A DNA stretch of 64,000 nt from Actinomadura terrae. Lineage in GTDB: Bacteria > Actinomycetota > Actinomycetes > Streptosporangiales > Streptosporangiaceae. The notes under the pieces were generated by a model. That model did not search any database. It was not told the DNA's origin and saw only the letters and a list, made by a program, of their open reading frames with translations. The position numbers and the translations under genes were made by a program. Of the stretch, positions 41,365 to 50,707 are shown in pieces; positions within the stretch are counted from its first letter, which is position 1, and the number at the start of each line of letters is the position of its first letter. The DNA is taken from assembly GCF_022751215.1 (NCBI RefSeq), contig NZ_JAICDG010000002.1, forward strand, positions 1,798,001 through 1,862,000, given 5' to 3'.

Positions 41365-41778
41365 GTGATCAAACGCAATCTGGGAATCGTGCTCGGAGTC
41401 GCCATCGCCGGCAACATCATGGGGGTTGTCCTGGCTCCGATGTCGCTCGCCGCCACGTCCGGGCCGCCTACCGAGGCGCAACTCCTCAAGCGCGCAGCTG
41501 ATCAGTGCGAGGCCGGAGTGATCTGTTTCTGGGCGAACCGCGACTTCAGCGGGAACCATTGGAGCTGGAGCCCCAGGAACGGCTACCGGGACATGCCTCC
41601 CTACCTGCATGATAATGTGGCGTCGTTCTACGCTAATGCCGCAGGCTGCTTTATCGACTGGGAGCCGCGGCTGTACGTAAGAGTGGCTGTTGGAGATTAC
41701 TCCAAATCCTACAAGGCGGGCGGCAAATTCGGCAGCAGAATCGACGCGGTCACAAAGCTCGGCGACTGTCACGCGTAG
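41365..41778 (+). CDS. Secreted peptidase inhibitor family I36 protein
   Basis: 137 residues, GTG start after GGGAG. A signal peptide (MIKRNLGIVLGVAIAGNIMGVVLAP, cleavage near SLAATS) precedes a small beta-gamma-crystallin-like domain with CFWANRDFSGNHWSW and YLHDNVASFYANAAGCF, the pattern of actinomycete I36/SMI metalloprotease inhibitors; four Cys can form two disulfides. Codon use is visibly less G/C-biased than the neighbours, suggesting relatively recent acquisition. Confidence 0.85.
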   Translation: MIKRNLGIVLGVAIAGNIMGVVLAPMSLAATSGPPTEAQLLKRAADQCEAGVICFWANRDFSGNHWSWSPRNGYRDMPPYLHDNVASFYANAAGCFIDWEPRLYVRVAVGDYSKSYKAGGKFGSRIDAVTKLGDCHA

Positions 41779-41849
41779 GTGCATGGAGTTAACCGATAAA
41801 CAGGCCTGCCTCGCCCAGGCAACATGACGGTAGGCGTCAACGAGCAGGA

Positions 41850-42092
41850 CTGGACGAGGCCCGAAGCCGGCTCACCCGCCTCTGCCGGATCTGGGCCGAC
41901 AGGCTGGCCGCGCTCACCGCCGTCCAGCTCGACCGGTCGCCCGACGAGGGCTGGACGATCCGTCGGCTCGCGTTCCACGTGGCCGAGTCGACGTACTACG
42001 CCGACAGCGTCGGGAACCTGTCGGCGGCCCCTCGGATCGCGCGGGCCGGCCGGGGTGATCACAATCAGGTAAGCGGCACTACCGGTCCGTGA
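41850..42092 (+). pseudogene. Remnant of a DinB-family gene
   Basis: In this frame the sequence LTRLCRIWADRLAALTAVQL, then GWTIRRLAFHVAESTYYADSVG, looks like the middle of a DinB four-helix bundle, including the metal-binding His of FHVAEST. No start codon or N-terminal helix exists upstream and the frame dissolves after AAPRIARAG, ending at 42092. The overlapping frame at 41824-42072 has an ATG but no protein-like character. Confidence 0.55.
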
Positions 42093-42102
42093 GCCGGCGT
42101 GG

Positions 42103-44031
42103 TTGTGTGCGACTGTGACACGGGACGTGGGAAGGGTCGTGCTCGGCCGCTACCGGCTGGTGGACGTGCTGGGCGAGGGCGGAATGGGCGCGGTCTGGCG
42201 CGCGCACGACGAGCGGATGCGCCGGGACGTGGCGCTCAAGCAACTCAAACTCCCGCCGGGCCTGGACGCCGGACAGCGCGAGCACCTCGTGGCGCGCATG
42301 GAGCGGGAGGCGCGGTCGGTCGGAATGCTCAAGCATCCGAACGTCGTCACCGTCCACGACCAGTTCCATGACGAGGACGGGCTTCCCTGGATTGTCATGG
42401 AACTCGTGCGCGGCCGCTCGCTGGCCGCCGTTATCGGCGACGAGGGCCCGCTGGACGAGGCGCGCGTCGCCCGGATCGGCGCGCGGATCGCCTCGGCGCT
42501 GGCCGCCGCGCACGAGGCCGGGATCGTGCACCGCGACATCAAGCCCGCCAATGTCCTGCTGGAGGACGAGCGGGTCGTCGTCACCGATTTCGGAATCGCC
42601 GCCGTCGCGGGGGAGACGACCCTCACCGCCAGCGGCGCATTGGTGGGCACCCCGGCCTATCTCGCTCCCGAACAGGTGAACGGCGCCGAGGCCACCGCCG
42701 CGTCCGATGCCTGGTCTCTGGGCGCCACCCTTTATGCCGCCGTCGAAGGCCGTCCCGCATTCACCGGCGGCACCCTCGCGGCGCTTCTCCTCGCCGTTTC
42801 GCAGGGGCGACCCGCTCCCACCCAGCACGCCCGGCGGCTGGCACCGGTGCTGCGTGAGCTGCTGCGTCGTGACCCCGCGCGGCGTCCCACCGCCGAGGCC
42901 GTCGCCGCCACACTGACCGCGCTGACCGACTCGGAACCCGCTCCGGAACCCGCGCCCGCACCGGTCCCGCCGCTGTTTCCGCAGCCCACGCGGCGCGCGC
43001 TTCTCGTCTCCGGGGCCGCCGCCGTCGCGGCCTTGTCCATTCCGATCGGCTTCGTTATCCGGCGCGACCACCGGACCGTCTCGCGCGGCCCTGTCGCGAC
43101 TCCCGCCTCACGGCTGTCCGCGGGCCATCCCCTCATCGGTCACACCGATTCCGTCACCGCGATCGCATTCAGCCCTGACGGAAAGACCCTCGCCACCGCC
43201 AGCGAGGACGGAACGGTGCGGATGTGGGACGTGTTCACCCGCGCACCCACCGGCAATACGCTCGTCGGCCATTCCGGCACGGTCCAGGCGCTGGCCTTCA
43301 GCCCCGACGGCAAGACGCTGGCCACCGGAGGCGACGACAAGACCGTGCGGCGGTGGGACGCGGCGACCCATGCCCCTCTCGGTAAGCCTTTCGCCGAGCA
43401 CACCGATTCCGTCCGGGCAGTGGCCTACAGCCCCGACGGAAAGACCCTGGCCACCGCCGGACAACTGGTGTTCCTGTGCGACGCGAACACCCTCAAAATC
43501 GTCGGCGATCCACTGGTGACCAGCGGTCTCGTCGGCACGCTCGCCTACAGCCCCGACGGCGAAATACTGATCACCGCGAGCAACGACAACATCGTGCGGC
43601 TGTGGGATATCACGGACCGCACACCGATGTTCCGGCAGCTCAAGGGCGACACCAATGCCGTCGGCGCGGTCGCTTTCAGCCCCGATGGAAAGACCCTCGC
43701 CACCGCGGGCCACGCCTGGGCGGTGTCGCTGTGGAATATGCGCACTCGCGTCCCCATCGGGAAGCCGTTGGTGTCCAGGGACGCGGTCGGCGCGGTGGCG
43801 TTCAGCCCTGACGGAAAGACCCTCGCCACCGCGGGCGAGGACAAGTCGGTGCGGTTGTGGGACGCGCACGCCCGCACACCCCTCGGCAAATCCCTCACCG
43901 GGCACACCGGCGCGATCACGGCGCTGGCGTTCAGCCCCGACGGCAGGACGCTCGCCAGCGCGAGCGACGACCGGACCGCGCGGCTGTGGGACGTGACGTC
44001 CACACCCCGCCCCACCGGGAACGGCGGCTAG
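42103..44031 (+). CDS. Ser/Thr protein kinase with WD40 propeller
   Basis: 642 residues. The PknB-type kinase domain (about 12-275) shows GEGGMGAVWRA, VALKQLK, the catalytic HRDIKPANVL, VTDFGIAAV and GTPAYLAPEQ. A Pro-rich juxtamembrane part leads to one membrane helix near residues 300-320. The rest is seven WD40 repeats, each with the FSPDGKTLAT motif and ending WD or a variant, enough for one closed propeller outside the cell. A surface-sensing kinase is the likely role. The start is GTG 42103; a GTG about 25 bases downstream is possible. Confidence 0.93.
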   Translation: MCATVTRDVGRVVLGRYRLVDVLGEGGMGAVWRAHDERMRRDVALKQLKLPPGLDAGQREHLVARMEREARSVGMLKHPNVVTVHDQFHDEDGLPWIVMELVRGRSLAAVIGDEGPLDEARVARIGARIASALAAAHEAGIVHRDIKPANVLLEDERVVVTDFGIAAVAGETTLTASGALVGTPAYLAPEQVNGAEATAASDAWSLGATLYAAVEGRPAFTGGTLAALLLAVSQGRPAPTQHARRLAPVLRELLRRDPARRPTAEAVAATLTALTDSEPAPEPAPAPVPPLFPQPTRRALLVSGAAAVAALSIPIGFVIRRDHRTVSRGPVATPASRLSAGHPLIGHTDSVTAIAFSPDGKTLATASEDGTVRMWDVFTRAPTGNTLVGHSGTVQALAFSPDGKTLATGGDDKTVRRWDAATHAPLGKPFAEHTDSVRAVAYSPDGKTLATAGQLVFLCDANTLKIVGDPLVTSGLVGTLAYSPDGEILITASNDNIVRLWDITDRTPMFRQLKGDTNAVGAVAFSPDGKTLATAGHAWAVSLWNMRTRVPIGKPLVSRDAVGAVAFSPDGKTLATAGEDKSVRLWDAHARTPLGKSLTGHTGAITALAFSPDGRTLASASDDRTARLWDVTSTPRPTGNGG

Positions 44032-45233
44032 GCCGACGCGCACACCGCGACCGGGAGCGGCTCCCCACCCGTCCGGGCGGGCTCCCGCCCCAGCCGCCGG
44101 ACCGGCTTGATCAGCAGCAGCGCCACCACCATGCCCGTGGTCACCAGCGCCGACACCAGCATGAACGCGCGCGGCTCGACCACCGCCGTGACCGGGCCGG
44201 CCAGCGCCTGCCCGACCGCCATGCCCGCCACCGACCCGGCCACCTGGTAGGCGTTGACGCGGTTCAGCACGTCCGGCGCGACCTGGGTCTGGACGCTCGT
44301 CGACCACATCACCGACCAGAACGCCATCGCGCAGCCCCCGAGCAGGTGCCCGGCCATCAGCGCGGGCACCGGCGCACCGAGCGCGACCGTCAGCGGTGCG
44401 GGCACGTAGCCGATCAGCGCGATCGCCCCCGCCGCCAGCGGCCGGCGCGGCCGGAGCCGGATCGCCACCAGCCCGCCGAGCACGGTGCCGAGGCCGAGCG
44501 CCGCCATCACCCAGCCGTAGTCCGACCCGATGACCTGCGACGCCAGCGGCACCGACGGGCCGATCACGAGGACGCCCCAGAAGACCCACACGAGGATCAC
44601 CGACCACATCCACGTCCTGGCCTTGAACTCCTCCCAGCCCCGGCGCAGGTCGCTGAGCACGTCGGAGGGTTCCGGCGTCGGCACCGCGACCCGGACCAGG
44701 AGCAGGCAGACCCCGCTGACCAGGAACGTCGACGCGTCCACCGCGTAGACGACGACGGGCCCGGCGAGCGTGATGAGCACCCCGGCGAGCGCGGGACCCA
44801 TCAGCTGCGTGACCGCCTCCGCGATCTTCAGCGTCGCGTTGGCGCGCTGCGGATCGTCCGAGACGAGCGGGACCATGCCGTTGACGCCCGGCTCGAACAC
44901 CCCGGCCGCCATGCCCGACAGGACCGCCATCGCCAGCAGCAGCGCGTACGGCGGGGCGCCGCCCACGAAGGCGATGGCGACGGTGCCCTGGGTGAGCACC
45001 CGGACCGCGTCCGCGCCGATCATCAGGCGGCGGGCGCCGATCCGGTCGGCGACGACCCCGCCGAACAGCATGACCAGCACGGCCGACGCCGTCCAGAGCG
45101 CGAGGACGTAGCCGACGCCCGCGATCCCGTAGTACCTGCCGACCGCGAGCGCCGAGGCGACGGGCATCATCGCGTCGCCGAGCAGGGAGATCGTGCGGGC
45201 CCCGAAGTAGAGGGTGAAACTCCTCGTCCACAT
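44028..45233 (-). CDS. MFS transporter (TMS5/enterobactin-exporter type)
   Basis: 401 residues, twelve hydrophobic helices. TRSFTLYFGARTISLLGDAMMPVASALAVGRY at the start and FGGVVADRIGARRLMIGAD (motif A) are typical of this exporter type. It converges with the kinase gene, overlapping it by four bases. It is divergent from the GlxA-type regulator, which may control it. Confidence 0.9.
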   Translation of the reverse strand: MWTRSFTLYFGARTISLLGDAMMPVASALAVGRYYGIAGVGYVLALWTASAVLVMLFGGVVADRIGARRLMIGADAVRVLTQGTVAIAFVGGAPPYALLLAMAVLSGMAAGVFEPGVNGMVPLVSDDPQRANATLKIAEAVTQLMGPALAGVLITLAGPVVVYAVDASTFLVSGVCLLLVRVAVPTPEPSDVLSDLRRGWEEFKARTWMWSVILVWVFWGVLVIGPSVPLASQVIGSDYGWVMAALGLGTVLGGLVAIRLRPRRPLAAGAIALIGYVPAPLTVALGAPVPALMAGHLLGGCAMAFWSVMWSTSVQTQVAPDVLNRVNAYQVAGSVAGMAVGQALAGPVTAVVEPRAFMLVSALVTTGMVVALLLIKPVRRLGREPARTGGEPLPVAVCASA

Positions 45234-45304
45234 GGGCCCAAGTCTGGATATTTCCAGCTCAGTCCGCCGGTGTCCTAAATGACATCGTTGGGTACATTTA
45301 CGCC

Positions 45305-46276
45305 ATGCCCCTCGACTGCCCGGAGACTCCGCCGGAGCCCGCCGCCCCGCACCGCGTGGTCGCGCTGGTCGCCCCCGACCAGGAACTTTATCCGGTGACC
45401 TCCGCCTCGGCCGTCTTCGGCTGGCACGGTCCCGACATCCCCCAGCACTACAGCTTCCGGCTGTGCGCGGAGCACCCCGGCTCGCTGCCCACCACGCTCG
45501 GCGTCCCGATCCAGGTGGACGGCGGCCTCGACGCCCTCGACGACGCCGACACCGTGCTCATCGCGGGCTGGACGCATCGCCGGTCGCCCGCCGTGCTCGA
45601 CGCGGTGGGCCGGGCCCACGCCCGGGGCGCCCGCGTCGTCGCCGTCGCCGCCGGGATCTTCATCCCCGCCGCCCTCGGCATCCTGGACGGCCGCCGCGCC
45701 TCCGTCCACTGGGAGCTGGCCGCCGAACTCGCCGCACGGCACCCCCGCGTCATCCCCGACGGCACCGTGATCTACGTCGACCACGGCGACGTCGCCACCG
45801 CCGGGGCCTCGGCCGCCACCCTCGACCTGTGCCTGCACCAGGTGCTCCAGGAGTACGGCGCCGCCTACGCCATGCGCGTCGGCCGCCAGCTCGCGGCCGG
45901 TCCGCACCGCGAGGGCTGCCAGCGCCAGTACCCGCCGCTCCCCACCACCGGCCCCATGCCGGACTCGCTGGCGCCCCTGCTCGAATGGCTGCTGTCCCGG
46001 CTGCCCGAGCAGACCACGGTCGAGGACATGGCGGCCCGCTCGGGCGTCTCGCCCCGCACGCTCACCCGCCAGTTCACCGAGCAGCTCGGCGTCCCGCCCG
46101 GCCGCTGGCTGCTGGAACGCCGCCTGGCCGCCTGCCGCGCCCTGCTGGAGGAGACCGAACTGCCCGTCGAGACCATCGCGACCCGCGTCGGGCTCTCCTC
46201 GGCGGTCAACCTCCGCCGCCGCTTCCACACCGCCCTGCGCACGACCCCGGCCGCCTACCGCCGCTCGTTCCGCTGA
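45305..46276 (+). CDS. GlxA-type AraC-family regulator with DJ-1/PfpI-like domain
   Basis: 323 residues. The N-terminal DJ-1/PfpI-like domain (about 10-195) has VALVAPDQELYPVTSAS and VVAVAAGIFIPAALGILDGRRASVHW; the usual nucleophile Cys (AVCTGAF pattern) is Ala here, so the domain senses but does not catalyse. The C-terminal AraC double HTH has EDMAARSGVSPRTLTRQFTEQLGVPPGRWLLERRL and VETIATRVGLSSAVNLRRRFHTALRTTPAAYRR. Divergent MFS gene is the likely target. Confidence 0.93.
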   Translation: MPLDCPETPPEPAAPHRVVALVAPDQELYPVTSASAVFGWHGPDIPQHYSFRLCAEHPGSLPTTLGVPIQVDGGLDALDDADTVLIAGWTHRRSPAVLDAVGRAHARGARVVAVAAGIFIPAALGILDGRRASVHWELAAELAARHPRVIPDGTVIYVDHGDVATAGASAATLDLCLHQVLQEYGAAYAMRVGRQLAAGPHREGCQRQYPPLPTTGPMPDSLAPLLEWLLSRLPEQTTVEDMAARSGVSPRTLTRQFTEQLGVPPGRWLLERRLAACRALLEETELPVETIATRVGLSSAVNLRRRFHTALRTTPAAYRRSFR

Positions 46277-46278
46277 GA

Positions 46279-46309
46279 ACGCCGGGCGGGCGCATGGCCC
46301 GCCCGGCGT
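46279..46309 (+). terminator. Terminator hairpin after the GlxA-type gene
   Basis: ACGCCGGGCGGGC at 46279-46291 pairs with 46297-46309 (13 bp, 5-base loop), two bases past the stop codon; it also faces the end of the convergent peptidase gene. Confidence 0.85.
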
Positions 46310-46321
46310 CCCCACCGCTCA

Positions 46322-46356
46322 GTTCACCGCTTGGTTCACCGCTTGGTTCACCGCGT
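46322..46356. repeat. Short tandem repeat, 12-base unit
   Basis: The unit GTTCACCGCTTG is present almost three times head to tail at the 3' edge of the peptidase gene. It is probably a slippage product; the third copy runs into the peptidase stop codon region. Confidence 0.7.
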
Positions 46357-48138
46357 TCCGAGCAGGACGGACGGCGGGATCCGCGTCGCCACCGGCGGCA
46401 GCTTCGCGTCGTGCCCGGCGGCCATCACGCTCGCGTCCGCCGGCCCCCGCGGCTTCAGCGCCGTTCCCGGGGCCTTCTCGAACGGCTGGATGTCGCCGAC
46501 GCACACCTTGCCCGCGGGCGGCAACGTCCCCTTGACGAGGTAGGTCTCGATCGCCCCCGTCACGCACGCCGAGGTGCCGTAGGCGGTGTGCCCCCAGCTG
46601 TCGCTGGACAGCAACCGGCTGTTGGGCAGCAACTTGCTGGACGAGACCGCGTCGTTGTAGTTGGTGGCCGGGTCGTAGTAGTCGCCGACGAACAGCACGG
46701 GCGCGCTCGTCCGCCGGTTGAAGGGACCGTTGTAGGCGTCCTCGTCGCGGACCGTCCAGCTCTGGCGGGCGCACTGGACGGTGGTCCAGCCCCATCCGCC
46801 TCCGAAGTAGGGCGCCCGCCTGTCGGCCGCCGCCGTCAGCGCGGGCCAGTCCTCGGCCTTCTTCGGATGCGAGGCGTCGGTACAGATGACGCTGCTGAGC
46901 GCGTCGGGGCTGTTGTCGTAGGGGAAGTCCTTGGCCAGGACGTTCGCCGCGGCCTTCTGCTGCGCCTCGACCTCGGCCCGCCGCTGCGCGATGCGGGTCG
47001 CCAGAGCGTGGCGCGCGGCCTCCGCCTCCTCCGCCTTGATGGACGGCGCGGTCGCCTTCCACAGGTCGGTCAGCGAGGCGTCGATGATCAGGTAGCCGTC
47101 CGGCGAGTAGAGGTAGCCGAGCGTCCCGGCGACGAGGTCGGCGTAGGTGACCTTCTGCCCCTCGATGTCGGCGGGCTTCGCCTTCAGCCTTTTGGCGAGG
47201 ACGTCGAAGTTCTTGACGGGATCCCCGTACGCCGCGAACGAGCACTTCTTCTTGCCCGCCTTGCCGCAGCGGACGAGCATTTCCTTCAGCGCCTTGTACG
47301 AGCCGTCCCCGGACTTGAGCCGGTCATCGAGAAGCTGCTTCTCATTGGCGCCGTGGCCGACCCAGGAAACCGGGTTGAGAACGCCGTCGGCGACCATGAC
47401 GCGCAGCCGGTCGGGGAACATGTTCGCGTAGTACTGCGCGAGCGCCGTACCGTAGCTGAACCCCAGATAGGACAGTTTCTTGTCACCGACCGCACGGCGC
47501 AGGACGTCCATGTCGCGCGCCACCTCGGCGGTGGACATCGACCCCGACAGCGGCTTCCCGGTCGTCGAGCACCCCTTGGCGAGCGCCTTCGCCGACTTGA
47601 TGTAGGCCCCCTCCTCTTTCGCGCCGACCGGGAAGGGCACCCTCATGCCCTCCATCGCGAGCGTCTGGTCCCTGGTGGACTTGAAGCACGTGACGTTCGA
47701 GCTGAACCCGATGCCGCGCGGGTCGAACCCGACGATGTCGAACCGGTCGAGGACGTCCGCGCCGAGCATGTCGGGCGCCGCGTAGGCCAGCGCGGTGCCC
47801 TGCCCACCGGGCCCGCCCGGGTTGACGAACAGGCTGCCGATCCGCTTCTTGGCGTTCCGCGCCTTCACCCGCAGCACGGCGATCTCGGTGGTCGCGCCCT
47901 TGGGATCGTCGTAATCCAGCGGCAACCGAACGGTCGCGCATTCGGCGTAGTCGTAGCACTTGTACCAGCCGAGCTTCGGGGTGGGCACCTGGTCGACGCG
48001 TTTCGCCTCGACCGGGCTCGTCCTGTCGCCGACCTGGGCTCTACCCGTGCCGGGGTCGGCGAGCGCGCTGACAGTTAAGGCGGGTACGAGCGCCGCCGCG
48101 GCCACACCGGCCACGAGAATTCTGGGTCCGAGGCGCAT
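46348..48138 (-). CDS. Secreted S33-family tripeptidyl aminopeptidase-like hydrolase
   Basis: 596 residues. A signal peptide (MRLGPRILVAGVAAAALVPALTVSALA) leads to an alpha/beta hydrolase with oxyanion VNPGGPGGQG, DIVGFDPRGIGFS, nucleophile GFSYGTALAQYYANMFPDRL, the acidic residue in LFVGDYYDPATNY and the catalytic His in SWGHTAYG, followed by the TAP-like C-terminal domain. Such enzymes, as in Streptomyces SlpD/E or Tap, trim peptides outside the cell. The start is ATG 48138; a longer upstream frame to 48255 lacks a signal-like N-terminus. Confidence 0.93.
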   Translation of the reverse strand: MRLGPRILVAGVAAAALVPALTVSALADPGTGRAQVGDRTSPVEAKRVDQVPTPKLGWYKCYDYAECATVRLPLDYDDPKGATTEIAVLRVKARNAKKRIGSLFVNPGGPGGQGTALAYAAPDMLGADVLDRFDIVGFDPRGIGFSSNVTCFKSTRDQTLAMEGMRVPFPVGAKEEGAYIKSAKALAKGCSTTGKPLSGSMSTAEVARDMDVLRRAVGDKKLSYLGFSYGTALAQYYANMFPDRLRVMVADGVLNPVSWVGHGANEKQLLDDRLKSGDGSYKALKEMLVRCGKAGKKKCSFAAYGDPVKNFDVLAKRLKAKPADIEGQKVTYADLVAGTLGYLYSPDGYLIIDASLTDLWKATAPSIKAEEAEAARHALATRIAQRRAEVEAQQKAAANVLAKDFPYDNSPDALSSVICTDASHPKKAEDWPALTAAADRRAPYFGGGWGWTTVQCARQSWTVRDEDAYNGPFNRRTSAPVLFVGDYYDPATNYNDAVSSSKLLPNSRLLSSDSWGHTAYGTSACVTGAIETYLVKGTLPPAGKVCVGDIQPFEKAPGTALKPRGPADASVMAAGHDAKLPPVATRIPPSVLLGTR

Positions 48139-48258
48139 GCGATTCCCTTCGGGAGATGGATGCCTTTTCCGCGTGCGAGGCGGATGGGTGCACCGATTGT
48201 CGTTCGCGCGCCGTCCTCCCGTGATCCACCAATGGGACTCGTCCTTCGCCCGCAAAGA

Positions 48259-48822
48259 TCACACCGATGACCGATTGACGCGCATCCCTGCGGGGCGTAC
48301 CTGCCCCTCCGCTCCGGGATCGGCCCTGCGCCGGTGGTAGGCCAGCGTCGCGAGGGCGAGCAGCGGCCCCCAGGCGAGCATGGGCACGTAGGTGAGGCTC
48401 ATCACGACCGCCGCCCCGCCCTCGGGGAAGTTCGGATCGGCATCGGCGCCGCTCAGCACCCATACGATCTTGAAGGCGAAGGCGACGCCGAACGCGGTCA
48501 GCAGCACGGAGGCGGCCGCCGCCGGGACGATGGCCGCAAGCGGACGAACCGTCCGGCCGCCGATGAAGGGAATCCACCCGGGCGCGCGCTCTCCCCACGG
48601 GCGGACCAGCCCCAGCGCCAGGAGCGCGCAGCCCTCGGCGACGAGGCTCAACACGATCGGCCATACCGACCCCGCACCCGGGATGTCGGCTTGATCGAGC
48701 CAGGCCTGGTCGAACCCGACGGGAGTGCCGGTCGCCATGGCGATCCGCCAAAGACCGGCGGGGGCGGGTGCGAGTGCTGCGGCGTGGGCCGTCCAGACGG
48801 CCTTGCGAGATGGTTTCTGCAT
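48259..48822 (-). CDS. Small four-helix membrane protein of unknown function
   Basis: 187 residues from ATG 48822, with four hydrophobic segments (AVWTAHAAALAPAPAGLWRIAMA, WPIVLSLVAEGCALLALGLV, PLAAIVPAAAASVLLTAFGVAFAF, SLTYVPMLAWGPLLALATLAYH). No catalytic motif. It lies divergent to a two-component system and could be its partner, like small DUF-type membrane proteins near NarL-type kinases. A longer frame reaching 49086 antisense to the kinase gene is not credible. Confidence 0.72.
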   Translation of the reverse strand: MQKPSRKAVWTAHAAALAPAPAGLWRIAMATGTPVGFDQAWLDQADIPGAGSVWPIVLSLVAEGCALLALGLVRPWGERAPGWIPFIGGRTVRPLAAIVPAAAASVLLTAFGVAFAFKIVWVLSGADADPNFPEGGAAVVMSLTYVPMLAWGPLLALATLAYHRRRADPGAEGQVRPAGMRVNRSSV

Positions 48823-48943
48823 GCGATCCACACTCGGCCGCGATGGCCATGCGCCACCAGATGCCGTTCGGCCTCGTCCCGCCTGGTAAGAGGTGCCGTT
48901 CGGCACGGGTCGGGCACCGGCGCGACGACCTAGGATCAGCGCC

Positions 48944-50068
48944 ATGCACGTCCGCCGCCTCTGGCCCCTGGGGCTCGTCCTGGGCTCGGGCCTGGCCGTT
49001 CCCGCCTTCGGCTGGACGGCCGTGACCGCCGCCCTGGCCGGGTCGTCCGCCGTGCTCGGCGTCCGGCCGCGATCCGGGCCGAGCACGCGGTGGAGCGCGG
49101 GCGCGGCGGCGGCCGCCTCCCTCGGCGCCAGCGCCGCGTACCTGTGGACCGGCGCCCCCGAGCCCGTGATCGCGCTCGGTTACGCCGAGATGGCGGCGCT
49201 CACGATTCTGGTCTTCGGGCTGGCCCGCCGGGCACCGCTCCGGGAGGCGGTCGCGCTCGCGGCGGCCGCGAGCGCCGCGGTCGCCGCGCTCGTGCTCAGG
49301 CTCATCACGGCGAGCACCGACGTGCCGGCGGCGACGGCGGCGATCGCCTGCGCGATCTTCCTGACCGGCCCCGCCGCTGCCGCCGCGACCGGCGTCTACC
49401 TGCGCCTGCTGGACGCGCGCCGCCGCCGCGCGGTGACCGACGCGCGCCGCGACCAGCGCCTGGCGCTCGCCCAGGACCTCCACGACTTCGTCGCCCACGA
49501 CGTCAGCGCCATCGTCGCCCAGGCCCAGGCCGGGCAGGTGATCGCGGCGGCCGACCCGGCCCGCGCCGCCGCCCTGTTCGCGGGCGTCGAACAGGCCGGA
49601 CTCCGCGCCCTGGCCTCGATGGACCGCGCGGTCGAGGCCCTCCACCCGGACCGGGGCCTGGCGCCCATGCCCGGCCTCGCCGAGCTGCCCGAACTCGCCG
49701 CCGGATACTCGGCGGCGGGCCCCGCACAGGTCCGGCTGTCCCTGGAGCCGGGCCTCGCGGTTCCCCGGGAGCTGGGCGCCGCCGCCTACCGGGTCGTCGT
49801 GGAGGCGCTCACGAATGTGCGCCGGCACGCGTCCGCCACGAGGGTGGACGTGCGGGTCCGGTGCGTCCAGGGCGACCTGCTGGTCAGCGTCACCAACGAC
49901 GGCGGGCCCCGGCGCCGCGTCGCCTTCGGCCGCGCCACCGCGGGCGGACTGGGCCTGCGCGGCCTGGACGAACGCGTGCGGGCCCTCGGCGGCACGTTGA
50001 CCGCGGGCCCGCACGAGCAGGGCTGGCGCGTCCAGGCGACCCTGCCCTGCCAGGGGCGGGACGCATGA
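48944..50068 (+). CDS. Membrane histidine kinase, NarL-type pair
   Basis: 374 residues. About five N-terminal helices act as membrane sensor, then the HisKA_3 box RDQRLALAQDLHDFVAHDVSAIVAQ with the phospho-His in DLHDF, the N box VVEALTNVRRHASAT and GGLGLRGLDERVRALGG. It overlaps the regulator gene by ATGA. A 6-2-6 palindrome GTGCCG-TT-CGGCAC at 48893-48906 precedes it. Confidence 0.92.
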   Translation: MHVRRLWPLGLVLGSGLAVPAFGWTAVTAALAGSSAVLGVRPRSGPSTRWSAGAAAAASLGASAAYLWTGAPEPVIALGYAEMAALTILVFGLARRAPLREAVALAAAASAAVAALVLRLITASTDVPAATAAIACAIFLTGPAAAAATGVYLRLLDARRRRAVTDARRDQRLALAQDLHDFVAHDVSAIVAQAQAGQVIAAADPARAAALFAGVEQAGLRALASMDRAVEALHPDRGLAPMPGLAELPELAAGYSAAGPAQVRLSLEPGLAVPRELGAAAYRVVVEALTNVRRHASATRVDVRVRCVQGDLLVSVTNDGGPRRRVAFGRATAGGLGLRGLDERVRALGGTLTAGPHEQGWRVQATLPCQGRDA

Positions 50069-50706
50069 TCGACGTCCTGCTCGCCGACGACCAGCAGGAG
50101 ATCCGCGGCGCGTTCCGCCTCATCCTGGAGGCACAGCCGGACATCCGGGTCGTCGCCGAGGCCGCCGACGGCGCCGAGGCCATCGAACTGGCGCGGCGCC
50201 ACCGTCCCGACGTCGTCGTCACCGACATCCGCATGCCCGTCATGGACGGCCTGGCGGTGACCCGCGCGCTGGCGGGCGGCGACGTCCGCGTCGTCGTGGT
50301 CACGGTCTTCGACCTGGACGAATACGTCGACACGGCGCTCCGCGAGGGTGCCTGCGGCTTCCTGCTCAAGCGCTCGGGCCCCGCGCTGCTGGTCGAGGCC
50401 GTCCGCGCCGCCGTCGCCGGGGACGCCCTGATCAGCCCGCAGATCACCGTCCGCATGCTGAGCCGCCTCGCCCGTCCGCGCCCGCCGAGCCCGGCGAATC
50501 CGGCGACCGAGCCGCTGACCCCGCGCGAGACCGACATCGCGCGGGGCGTCGCGTCCGGGCAGACCAACGCCGAGATCGCCGCCGACCTCCATCTGGCGCC
50601 CGGCACGGTCAAGAACCACATCGCCGCCATCCAGCGCAAGCTGAACGCCCGCAACCGCGTGGGCATAGCCACCTGGGCCTGGGACCACGCGCCGCCCCCT
50701 CGCTAG
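50065..50706 (+). CDS. NarL/LuxR-family response regulator
   Basis: 213 residues. Receiver: LLADDQQEIRGAF, phospho-acceptor Asp in VVVTDIRMPVMDGL, VVTVF and LKRSGP. LuxR HTH: LTPRETDIARGVASGQTNAEIAADLHLAPGTVKNHIAAIQRKL. It ends exactly where the structured repeat copy B begins on the other strand. Confidence 0.93.
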   Translation: MIDVLLADDQQEIRGAFRLILEAQPDIRVVAEAADGAEAIELARRHRPDVVVTDIRMPVMDGLAVTRALAGGDVRVVVVTVFDLDEYVDTALREGACGFLLKRSGPALLVEAVRAAVAGDALISPQITVRMLSRLARPRPPSPANPATEPLTPRETDIARGVASGQTNAEIAADLHLAPGTVKNHIAAIQRKLNARNRVGIATWAWDHAPPPR

Positions 50707-50707
50707 T

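Noticed and set aside
41824..42072. 82-codon ATG frame over the DinB remnant
   Set aside because: Its product is Ser/Pro/Arg-rich noise, while the neighbouring frame carries recognisable DinB sequence.
46322..46356. Short tandem repeat considered as a CRISPR fragment
   Set aside because: The 12-base unit repeats without spacers; no CRISPR array or cas gene is present in the window.
48823..49086. Longer N-terminus for the small membrane protein gene
   Set aside because: The extension overlaps the divergent histidine kinase start and reads as noise; ATG 48822 directly precedes the first hydrophobic segment.
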